This document shows positions 55,250-64,000 of a DNA stretch of 64,000 nt, in pieces. The translations under genes and the position numbers were made by a program. The notes below the pieces were generated by a model. It had not been told where the DNA came from and searched no databases. It saw only the letters and a program-made list of their open reading frames with translations. The stretch spans positions 19,812-83,811 of the forward strand of contig MU832166.1 of the NCBI GenBank assembly GCA_029204225.1. The letters are read 5' to 3'. Every line of letters starts with the position of its first letter. Position 1 is the first letter of the stretch. Origin of the DNA: Diphasiastrum complanatum. Its lineage: Eukaryota; Streptophyta; Lycopodiopsida; Lycopodiales; Lycopodiaceae.

Positions 55250-55935
55250 CGAAAATAAGAAAGGACCCAAGTAGTTTTAAATGCGTTTTGGCATATAGCA
55301 TTTTAAGATAGTTAGGTTGTTATGGCACATGGTTTTTGGGTGAACCAAAAACCCTAATTCTAGCTTTGTCTATAACTAGGGATGTGACACCACTTTGTCA
55401 CATTTCATTTGAAAGAATAGAGATTGAGAGACAAAAGAGAAGCCTCTTCCATTTTTCTTACTTTGTGAAGCCCTCCTGTTTTTCTATTGTATGCTTGATT
55501 GTGGATGTATTGTTATTTCTTAATCATGCTATCACACATTAGAATGATCGTGAGCTCATGCTTTCATCCATCAATTCACAACATCACACATTTGCAAAAT
55601 AGGTGTTAGAAATCCATCTTGAGAGATCAATAAGATCCATTAGGCATATTTACTTCCATTGTTCCCCTCCCTTGAGAAGATAAGCCTCTTGAGGAGAATA
55701 TCTACAACTCAAAGAGCCTAGATAATCCAAGAAAACCAAGTTCCAAGAAGAGGATCCATTCAAAACCAAAACCTCAAAAAGAGCCAAGAAGATAGTCAAG
55801 AACCTCACCTCACATCTAAGCCATTCCATTATCAGATCCTATACCAAGATTGACACCCTTGGTAGGCTTAGATCTTGTTGAGATCCGTACCTTGACGCCC
55901 TCCCCATTGGATCGAATCCCGCTACTACACGACAA
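55250..55935 (+). repeat. LTR-like block
   Basis: A TATA-like TGTCTATAACTAGGG (about 55367) is followed by a leader-like run with CTCTTCCATTTTTCTTACTT. It ends near GATCGAATCCCGCTACTACA (55911-55930). It is probably a gypsy-type LTR, but no partner, primer site or target duplication was found. Confidence 0.4.
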
Positions 55936-56356
55936 CTCACCCAGTTGGAAATTCAAGCCCTTTCTTTGCCCTCTTGATCACACCGATTAGGGAGGCACGG
56001 AAAGGGTACGACGTCCCAGTGTCCATGTAAGAAATTTGAAACAACTTATGGCTTCTGACCTCTAACGTCCTTGTGCTCTGACTGACACGGACGTCGGATT
56101 TCGATGTGTTTTGAAGCCGTCGGATTTCGACGTTTTTGAATTTTTGAGATTTCGCGTGATCCCACATCTTTCCTCTCACTTTTTTTGTGTAGGTTGGTTT
56201 TATGGTGATCTCCATGTTTTTAGCTTTCTATGGACATGCTACCTTGATTGTCTTGTTCTCTTCTTGCCTTTAGCTTTATATATTGTTATTGCTATTAGTT
56301 TGGGATTTGGCACATGACATTCAATCTGTTAAAAATTGTAAAACATATCTATCATA
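55936..56356. other. Unassigned DNA with a GTCGGATTTCGA repeat
   Basis: Contains two copies of GTCGGATTTCGATGTGTTTT / GTCGGATTTCGACGTTTTTG near 56092 and 56129. No gene seen. Confidence 0.4.
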
Positions 56357-57196
56357 TGTTGTTAATATTTGGGGGATCCTACCCATGTAAATATTTTGTA
56401 CATATCCAAGGTATGTGAATTGAGTACATATTCTTGTAGAATAGGGCGAGTTTGGGTTAGGTAGATCAAATTCCAGTGACATGCATAAAGTCTAGTTGGT
56501 CTAGTATGATATGCAATAATGTTGACAATGTCTAGTTTGACATGCATATAGAGATTCACATGGAATTGATCAATTATGACCTTGTAGAAACTCAAGCCAC
56601 AATAAATGCATAATGTCCTAAGTTTCCATAGTGACATGCAAAGCATGCAATCACTCTAATGGAGACATGCATGTAGATTTGTACATGGCTAGTTGAGAAA
56701 TTGCCATTTGGAGAAAGTAGGTAGAAGTTAGGTGCAACCTATGCATGCTAGTAGTTAGGTGTCAAGTTAATAGCTGTTTTCACTTGAATAGGTGGAGGAT
56801 GTGCATTGAATGCAAGGAGTACCACGAATTTTGGCTCTCCTATATATGTACATATCATTCTCATTCACAAAGTAATGAAGAACCAAAATTTTGTAGCTAT
56901 CTCATGTTTGGTTGGATCTAAACTGTTTTTTCTTAATATCTCTCTAGCTCTCTCTCTCTCTAACTCGTGTTGAGGCTAATGCTTATGCATTGTAATCTTG
57001 TACTTTTAATCATTCTTTGATTCATTGCTATCATAGTTTATTGATTAGCATGCTAGATTGTGAATTAGCCATATCTTCTGAACTAGATCTTGTTGAACAA
57101 TCTAGAATTAGGGTACTGTGCCAATCACAAAGCTTAATCAAGATCAGTCACTCTTGTGGACATTCACCACATGTGTGAATTCTGGAATTTTCAACA
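56357..57196 (+). repeat. Copia-type LTR, related to B and F
   Basis: Starts TGTTGTTAATATTTGGGGG and ends GGAATTTTCAACA (840 bp). A TATA-like CTCCTATATATGTACAT lies near 56838. Near the end it has CACATGTGTGAATTC (57168), as in the F and B LTRs, and an R-region CTCTCTCTAACTCGTGTTGAGG like theirs. There is no primer site after it and no matching 5-bp flanks, so it is a fragment or a rearranged solo LTR. Confidence 0.6.
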
Positions 57197-57214
57197 CAAT
57201 CAACCTATTCTCTC

Positions 57215-57720
57215 ATATTTGATTTTTTTATATAGATAGAGAGAATAGGGTTTAAGCTAATCTGGGATTACAAGAACGGCTGAATAGGCACGTTCTAATG
57301 GAATTCAAATTGCCTTCAGCAAAGCTGTAGCTACTACTTTAGCCCACAGCACCCTTGGAATTGCAAAAGTTAGTGAAGCAATTTGAGATGTATTCGCCAC
57401 CTCGATCTGTCCTGATCTACTTCACTTTGTTGCCGGTGCATCTCTCTGCCCAATTACATACTCTATGAATTTACCAAGTGCTTCAGATTTATTCTGAATA
57501 AAGTACACTCTAGCAAATTTACTATAATCATCAATGAAGGTTATGTAGTATTTTGAGCCTCCTACCGAGATCACATTGAAAGGCCCACAAATGTCAGAAT
57601 GCACTAACTCTAGAATCTTGGTCGTACTGTAGGAGTCTTTAACAAATGGAATGCGTGACATCTTATTTTTCATGCTTAATGAGAAGGAGGAAACTCTACC
57701 AAATTGGAGAGCCAAACATC
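57215..57720 (-). pseudogene. Copia integrase fragment (minus)
   Basis: Minus strand from 57715: KMSRIPFVKDSYSTTKILEL, then VHSDICGPFNV with the first integrase aspartate, ITFIDDYSKFARVYF and KSEALGKFIEYVI; after a frame break at 57440 it reads SNCFTNFCNSKGAV-type sequence. Only the integrase core survives. The inverted repeat CCTATTCTCTC / GAGAGAATAGG lies just below it (57206-57250). It is not continuous with the family E copy at 25826, because the order is wrong for the strand. Confidence 0.8.
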
Positions 57721-58106
57721 TTCATTTGCTAAGCACTCGTGCTAATGCTTTTGTTGTGTGTCTCTAATTGTTTCCATTTCTATGTTGTTGTTTTAATAGT
57801 TATGGTTTCTCCATTGGCGTGCATCTTGAGCTTTTGAGCTAACCTCCCTCTCCACTCTATCTCTCTCTTTATCTCCTCTCCTCTCTATCTCTTCTATTCT
57901 TCTCTTCTCTTTCACACAAAATCATGATGAATGCTAGTGTAGTGGAGTAGAGTTAATGGTGGGTAGCGTTAGTGGTGAGTAGAGTTAAAGGAGAAAGTGC
58001 AGAACTAACTAAAAGTAGCATCTATCCATAATTAGGCACCTATCCAGTGTTCTAACCCTTGATGATAGGCACAAGGGCTAAACTAAGCAAGATCTTTGAC
58101 CCTACA
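57721..58106 (+). repeat. Element D 5' LTR, end (R-U5)
   Basis: From about 57909 (CACACAAAATCATGATGAAT) to 58106 (GACCCTACA) it matches the truncated 3' LTR at 60108-60303 with scattered changes; one base later comes a primer-binding site, so this is the 5' LTR. The stretch 57721-57908, pyrimidine-rich before the match, may be R of the same LTR but has no partner. Confidence 0.8.
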
Positions 58107-58107
58107 G

Positions 58108-58126
58108 TGGCGTCGTTGCCGGGGAT
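58108..58126 (+). promoter_or_regulatory. Primer-binding site of gypsy element D
   Basis: TGGCGTCGTTGCCGGGGAT, one base after the LTR. It is one change from TGGCGCCGTTGCCGGGG, a site common in plant gypsy elements; the change is C to T at a CpG. Confidence 0.85.
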
Positions 58127-59344
58127 AGGTTTCCACTAACTAGTATAGCTAATTTTAGCTATTTCTTGCTTTTTGAAGTAGTTTTATGTAGACTTTTGGG
58201 TGTTTAGAGTTAGTTTTCTGTATTTTTCTGTGTTTGGACTGTTCACAGCTAGCGGAGGAGGTGTGAGAGGTTAGAGGAGACCTTGAACACCTCTAAGGGC
58301 TTGACAACCAAACCAAAATTTGAGAAAACCCAAAAAAAACACACCAATCTGTATTTTGGAAGGAAAAAGAGCCAAAATTTTCATCAAATTTTGTTTTCTC
58401 CAAAACCAATGAGAGGTAGCCCTTGCATGACTGGCAACAGCTCCAGGGTACTGTCCCAGACCTGCATAGAAGCTTGCAAGAGTTAATTCCAAGCAGATTG
58501 CAAAAATCAGAGAAAAAATCACAAAAAAATCAAAAAACCCTTGCCTAAATCCAAAAATATGCAAATCTTCACCAGAACTCTAGTAGAGCCCTCTGAAGTT
58601 CCATCTCAGTGATACTAGGACACAAAGAAGCTTGTGAGAGTTACTTCACTATCTAAATGCCTGTGCAAGAGTTTCCAGTGAAAAAAAAGACAGGAAAATA
58701 CCAAAGAACCCTCGCAGACACTAAATTTTTTAGTTATAGTGGGCAAGGACCCTCGCAGAGAATTTTGAAGTTCCATCTCAGTGAGACTAGGACACAGAGG
58801 AGTCTGCGAGAGTTAGTTTGATTCCAGTGAGCAGAAAATTGGGTTTAAGTGTTAAAAAATCATTAAAAAATGAAGATCCAGCAAATCTTTCCAGAGAGAA
58901 CTCTCGCAGACCATTTAAATCGATCCATAATATCAATTTCCATTAGTGAAGAAGCCTGTGAGAGTTAGTACTGAGAATTGGTGAAGATCAAGCCAAATTA
59001 GTGGTTTTGAACCCTTGCAAATAGTGAGATTTTTGTTTCTTGCAAGAGTTAACTCTCGTAGAGAATTCCATAATCAGATCCAGGCCAGATTCAGCTCCTG
59101 TGATTCTTGCAAGAGTTATGTTCCAGTAAACTGAGAGATATCAAGATTTTTGGTCTGAAAAATAGCTAAAGGACCCTCGCACAGCCAACCCTTGCACTAG
59201 AAAACCCTCACAGACTATATCAGTGGAAAGATCTACACCAGATCTAGCTACTATTAAAATCTCAGGTCAATCAATGTAAGGAGTAAAAAGTTATCAAGGA
59301 AAAACCACCATAAGGGACTTGATTTTCACTTTCGGCCAATTAGA
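58127..59344 (+). other. Leader of gypsy element D with CTCGCAGA/TGCGAGAG array
   Basis: 1.2 kb of non-coding leader. Variants of CCCTCGCAGA and of its partner TCTGCGAGAGTTA (partly inverse complements) recur about 14 times between 58430 and 59215. A longer phrase GAAGTTCCATCTCAGTGA occurs at about 58598 and 58769. No gene. Confidence 0.75.
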
Positions 59345-60107
59345 TTGATCAGATCCTTAAGATCCAGAGTGCATCCCATTGTACAAGCAAGATCCAACTA
59401 TCTTGGATCCCACCATCAGATGAATCTAAGATCTGGACGATTAGTAACAAGAAGGATAGTGAATCAAGCACCACACCTTCCCAGATTAGCAGCTGCGCAA
59501 CAAGAGACAGAACCGGAACCAGTGCCAATGGATCCAATGGGTCAACCCATACCTATTGCTCCCTTGCAAGCAGTCCGGAGGGCACCTCAGATGGAGATAC
59601 CAAAATACGATGGAGCATCAACAAGCAAGCTTGTGAAATCTACGGCGATCGGACACCTGTAGAGAAGTTGATGTTGTTCCCCATATCACTAGTAGTGGTG
59701 GCTCAAGATTGGCTTTTCAACCTGTCAGAGGAAGAAAAATCCACCTGGGAAGCAGTTAAAGCAACTCTCATCATGCACTTTAAACCAAGAAAGTTCCTAG
59801 AAGACCCATTTCTCCTGCTCAGCAAGGTCAAGATGGGGAAAAGAGAAAGGGTCAAGGACTATATTGAGTGGGTCAAACATCTACGATCCGAGTGCAGTGC
59901 AGCCTAACTCCCAATCATGCAGTGATCATGTGGTTCTTAGTAGGACTACCACATAGCATCAAGAGAGAATTGAAACAACGGGAGCAGTACGCTACTCTAT
60001 AAAAAGCTATGGAGGATGCCATTAGGGAAGAGGATGAGAGATCAGATGACCAATATTCATCCACCCATACTCCTACTCTCTCGATAGCATCATCATCATT
60101 AGTTGCT
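59345..60107 (+). pseudogene. Gypsy element D gag fragment
   Basis: Begins near 59398 (NYLGSHHQMNLRSGRLVTRR) with the phrase IPKYDGAS near 59600, then changes frame (59650) into the gag core: MLFPISLVVVAQDWLFNLSE, then WEAVKATLIMHFKPRKFLED and RVKDYIEWVKHLRSECS. A shift near 59908 is followed by GLPHSIKRELKQ-type sequence and an acidic tail. At 60107 it runs directly into LTR sequence, so the rest of gag, all of pol and the first part of the 3' LTR are deleted. The core is related to family H gag. Confidence 0.85.
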
Positions 60108-60303
60108 TCCACACAAAATCATGATAAATGCTAGTGTAGTGGAGTAGAGTTAATGATGGGTAGTGTTAGTTGCGAGTGGAGTTAAAGGAGAAAGTGGAGA
60201 ACTAACTAAAAGTAGCATCTATCCATAGTTAGGCACCTATCTAGTGTTCTAACCCTTGATGACAGGCGGGAGGGCTATACTACGCAAGATCTTCGACCCT
60301 ACA
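60108..60303 (+). repeat. Element D 3' LTR, truncated
   Basis: 196 bp matching 57909-58106, ending GACCCTACA and followed by the target duplication GTCTC. Confidence 0.88.
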
Positions 60304-60308
60304 GTCTC

Positions 60309-63227
60309 ATCAAGAAGAAAAATAATGAAGTAGTAGCTGAGGGCATATTTGTAGGGTGGTTGTATAAACTTCAAGCTTAGGTGGTAGATCATCATGCAAG
60401 TGTTGCGGATACTAGATCATTGAGTAAGTTATGGCACAAAAGGTTTGGACATCTGAATTACAAAAGTCTACAAGTCTTGAGAAAATTTAAAATGGTTACA
60501 AGTCTACCTCAAGTCGTTTTTTATCACGAGGTGTGTGAAGGTTGTGTCTTAGGCAAGCATCATATAAAGAAATTTTTGCCTAGTACATTCTGGGCAAAGA
60601 ATGTTCTAGAACTTGTTCATACAGATTTGTGTGGTCCTATGAAGACTCAATCTTCTGGGGGAGCAAGTTACTTTATGGTGTTTGTAGATGATTATTCCAG
60701 AAAGACATCTTCTGAAGAATAACGGTGAAGCTTTCAAATATTTCACATGGTTTAAGACGCAGGTGGAGAAAGAAACAGATAGACAAATTAAAATATTTCG
60801 TTCGGACAAAGGAGTAGAGTATCTTTCTGCAAAATTTCAGGTGTTTTGCAAGGATCATGGTATAAAGAGACAATTTGCAAATATGGACACACCTCAACAA
60901 AATGGAGTTGCAGAAAGAAAGAACTGGTCCATAGTGAAAACTGCGAGGAGTATGCGCAAGAGTAGAAATCTTCAAAATATGTTTTGGGGTGAAGCAGTTA
61001 AGATGGCGGTTTATCTTTTGAATCAAAGTCCTACAAAGGTTGTAGAGAATCGAACTCCAGATAAAGCTTACATGGGTCGGAAGCCAGATGTAAGTCATTT
61101 GCGAGTGTTTGGAAGTATTTTTTATGCTCACATACCTAAGGATTCTAGGAGTAAATTAGATTCTAAGGCGACCAAGTGTTTATTTCTTGGTTATGATAAT
61201 CAAGAGAAGGGATACAGGTTGTATGACTTGGAGGGTAAGAAAATAATCATAAGTAGGGATGTAATCTTTGATGAGGAGGCAACTCATAAAGATATAGAGA
61301 TATATTTTGATAAGAATCGATATGATGGAATCCCTATATTATGTGACGAGTTATTACAGGAACGTGAATCGACATATGTATCGCCTACGCCAATTCAAGA
61401 ACCTAAAGTGTCTTTGGTGGAGATAGGAAAGAGGAAAGAGAGGTCAAGTATATGGGATACTTATTCACCTCCTACTTCACCAAACAGGAATTATCCTACA
61501 TCAGAAGCTAGAAGATTGCCTAGATGGTACTATGAAACTGTCAATGATAGTGTTATTATGGAATAGGGAGAGTCCAGTACACATGGAACTAGGAGATCAA
61601 CTAGACTTGAAAAGCAACATGAAGATCAAGATCGATAGGAGGTTCGACAAGAGGATCATCATGAAGATGGGGATGTACATTTTGCATATATGGCCAAAAT
61701 ATTAGAGACCAAGGATCCATCCACTTTCAGAGAGGCTGAAAAGGAGGATATTTGGAGGAAAGCTATGGATGAGGAGTATGACTCAATCATGAAGAACAAG
61801 ACTTGGAGACTTGTTCAGCTACCTACAAGTAAAAAGACCATGGGATGCAAGTGGGTGTATAGGACTAAGTACAAATCGGATGGTTCTATAGATAAACATA
61901 AGGCAAATTTGGTGGCAAAAGGTTATGCTCAACAGAAAGGGATTGACTATGAGAAAACTTTCGCACCGGTTGCTAAGTCTACTACTATGAGGACTGTTTT
62001 ATAATTGGCAGCTCGGTTTGGATGGGATATTCAACAAATGGATGTAAAGAGTGCATTTTTTAATGGATTTCTAGAGGAAGAAGTCTATATGGAGCATCCA
62101 GAGGGATACATAGTAGCAGGACATGAAGCCAAAGTTTGCAGGTTGGACAAGGCACTATATGGACTTAAGCAGGCACCCAGGGCATGGTACACGAGGACTG
62201 ACACATACTTTGAGGAGCTTGGATTTCAGAGAAGTAGTTCGGAACATACACTTTATGTTTTGGTCAAGAATAATCATATTGTGATTGTAGTGATGTATAT
62301 GGATGATCTTATTATTATAGGATCATATCATAGTATGATTCATGGAATCATGAAAGATTGGATGTATGCCAATGCATTATGGCTGTCTAGCAATTGCGAT
62401 TGTGACCTGATTAGATGTCCTACAAGATACACGATCATCATAATTTGATATGAAAGATCTTGGTTCACTACAATATTTTCTTGGGATTGAGGTATGGAGA
62501 GTAGCACAGGGTCTATTCATTTCTCAATCTAAGTATGCTCATGAAATTCTTGAAAAGTTCAATATGTCAGAGTGCAAGCCTATTTCTACACCATATGATA
62601 GTGGATGTAAGCTTACTAAAGCTGAGGAAGATCAGAATGTAGATGAGACGTTATATAGAAAGCTAGTTGGAAGCTTAATCTATCTAACTACTACAAGACT
62701 AGATATTGCTTATGTTGTGAGTATGGTTAGTCAGTTTATGACTAAACATAAGCAGATTCATTGGAAAGCTGCTAAGCGAATACTCAGATATATCCAAGGC
62801 AATTTGAGATTTGGTATTCTCTATGGTAGACAGGATGATTTGAAGTTACAGGGATATGTGGATGCTAATTGGGATGGAGATGCAGAAGACCGAAGATATA
62901 CTATAGGTTATGTTTTTAGTCTTGGTTCTGGTGCTATCTCTTGGAGTTCAAAGAAGCAGCATACTATTGCTTTATCATCTACCTAGGCAAAATATCGAGC
63001 TACGACAAGTGCAACATGTGAAGCAATATGTTTTTTCACAGTAGAACAAAACATATTGAAGTACAACAACACTTCATCAGAGAGAAAATTCAAAGTGATG
63101 AAGTGGAGCTTATCTATTGCCCTACGGAAGAGCAAGTTGCAGATATCTTTACCAAAGGCCTTGACAAAGAAAAATTTCAGAAGTTTAGAGAACTTCTAAG
63201 AGTAACAGATAACAAAGTAAACATTAA
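60309..63227 (+). pseudogene. Copia C-plus integrase, RT and RNase H
   Basis: 3' half of the C-plus polyprotein. GAG-pre-integrase KLWHKRFGHLNYKSLQ near 60430; integrase with HTDLCGPM (60620), a small deletion after DDYSRK (60700), FRSDKGVEY, TPQQNGVAERKN and FWGEAV; C-terminal SRDVIFDEEATHKD (61255). Stops lie near 61564 and 61637. RT starts at KNKTWRLVQLPTSKKTMGCK (61795), a TAA stops it at 62002, and then MDVKSAFFNGFLEEEVYMEH and GLKQAPRAWY follow. The catalytic box reads YMDD (near 62298), with a short insertion after it (62340-62445). RNase H has GYVDANWDGDAEDRR; a deletion near 63028 removes its centre, and SRTKHIEVQQHFIREK ends it. The purine tract AAGGGGGAG (63226-63234) abuts the 3' LTR. 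Confidence 0.92.
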
Positions 63228-63234
63228 GGGGGAG

Positions 63235-63656
63235 TATTAGGAATTAATGTCTATCTGACACCCCTTAATGATAGTTTGGCCATGCCTGCATGCTATTTTT
63301 AGGGGCCATTCTAGTCATAATAAATTTATTTATTTAAAGGCTTATGCACATAGGTGGGCGCACTACAAATAGATTAGGATCTAGAACTTCATTTTTAGTT
63401 CTTACCATATATAGGTAGTATTATTAGTAAATAGCTTTTGCTATTTTGCTATTTACTTTAGGCTCATTAGCTTTTATCAATCATTAGAGAAACTATATAA
63501 GAAGGCTGGCACCCCATCTCAATTATTCCATTCAATTTAATAAGCTAGAGCATTTGCTCAATTCTCCTATGATCTATTTTCTCTCTATACTTGGTTTTGT
63601 ATGAGTGCTAGTAGGACTAGTATCTCCATCTAGAATTTGTATCTCAAATTCTGACA
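63235..63656 (+). repeat. 3' LTR of C-plus
   Basis: 422 bp, beginning TATTAGGAATTAATG (the usual TG start reads TA) and ending TTCTGACA. It pairs with the split 5' LTR (16824-16858 plus 23102-23494). A TATA-like AACTATATAAGAAGG lies near 63489. The target duplication CCATC follows. Confidence 0.92.
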
Positions 63657-64000
63657 CCATCTAGGTAATCTTCTAATATCTGATGTCATAGGTGAATAAG
63701 TGTCTCATGTACTTCATCTCTCATTCCTTTTTCTTTTCTCAACCATGGTAACTCTAGATACTTGCATTGGTGAAGGCGGTGTATGGGTCAACTCAGTTAG
63801 TGGGATGGACTCAGGCTCCTGTAATGACTCATCAAACAAGATAGGAATTCCTCCATCTTGCTTCCTATCATAAGATATTTTTGTATCTTTATGAAATCCA
63901 TCCTCATCAAAGATTGCATCCCTGCTTATAATAATTTTCTTACTTTCCAAGTCATACCACTTGTATTACTTCTCTTGACTATCATGCTCAAGAAGTAAAA
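63657..64000 (-). pseudogene. Copia C-minus: end of integrase and linker
   Basis: Upstream half of the antisense family C host element, running off the right edge. The minus strand reads KKIIISRDAIFDEDGFHKDT, then GGIPILFDESLQEPESIPL, matching C-plus at 61235-61400, then the linker down to the CCATC junction, where it continues at 16823. It shows that C-plus landed in a member of its own family in opposite orientation. Confidence 0.9.

Noticed and set aside
56357-57196. Call as a clean solo LTR
   Set aside because: No matching 5-bp flanks at either side, so it is listed only as an LTR-type fragment.

Overview
This window looks like intergenic DNA of a seed plant with a large, retrotransposon-rich genome. 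The reasons are plant-type Ty1/copia and Ty3/gypsy LTR retrotransposons, primer-binding sites matching plant initiator tRNA-Met, an AT-rich background, and C-to-T changes at CpG. I could not fix the species; a gymnosperm or another large-genome plant is only a guess. I found no convincing single-copy host gene. Nearly every long reading frame is retrotransposon gag or pol, or a fragment of it.

Layout, left to right. 1-1.9 kb: gypsy gag/protease remnant (family H). 2.1-5.05 kb: 3' end of a copia element (family E) whose reverse transcriptase/RNase H block is duplicated in tandem, then its 904-bp LTR. 5.4-8.6 kb: decayed minus-strand gypsy element with LTR, primer site, long leader, gag and protease. 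8.6-15.5 kb: chromodomain end of a chromovirus, interrupted by an intact 6.16-kb copia element (A, minus strand, 1322-residue polyprotein). 15.5-16.3 kb: solo LTR. 16.3-16.8 kb and 63.66-64 kb: two halves of an old minus-strand copia element (C-minus). Between those halves, 16824-63656 is a plus-strand copia element of the same family (C-plus) flanked by the target duplication CCATC. Its 5' LTR holds a very young intact copia element (B, 16859-23096). Its gag-pol is split at 25486 by a gypsy element (D, 25487-60303).

Within D there is a 32-kb patchwork, probably inside its 5' LTR: a minus-strand family E copy; a region of dispersed repeats; two (CT)n tracts of about 138 bp; LTR-like blocks; a gypsy RT/RNase H fragment; a 1.12-kb sequence in three tandem copies just before a gypsy gag; an array of imperfect hairpins; an internally deleted copia (F); a second family H gypsy copy holding a long palindrome; a decayed copia (G); an unidentified coding-like segment ending in poly(A); and more LTR-like DNA.

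Five insertions (A, B, C-plus, D and the solo LTR) have matching 5-bp target duplications, and three of them restore an interrupted reading frame when removed. The order of events can therefore be read: C-minus first, then C-plus into it, then D and B into C-plus. A and B carry all motifs expected of autonomous Ty1/copia elements; everything else is broken. The most unusual items are the hairpin arrays, the triplicated leader, the CACACGTGTG palindrome shared by several copia families, and the motif arrays in the B LTR and D leader. I found no evidence of a new enzymatic or defence system.
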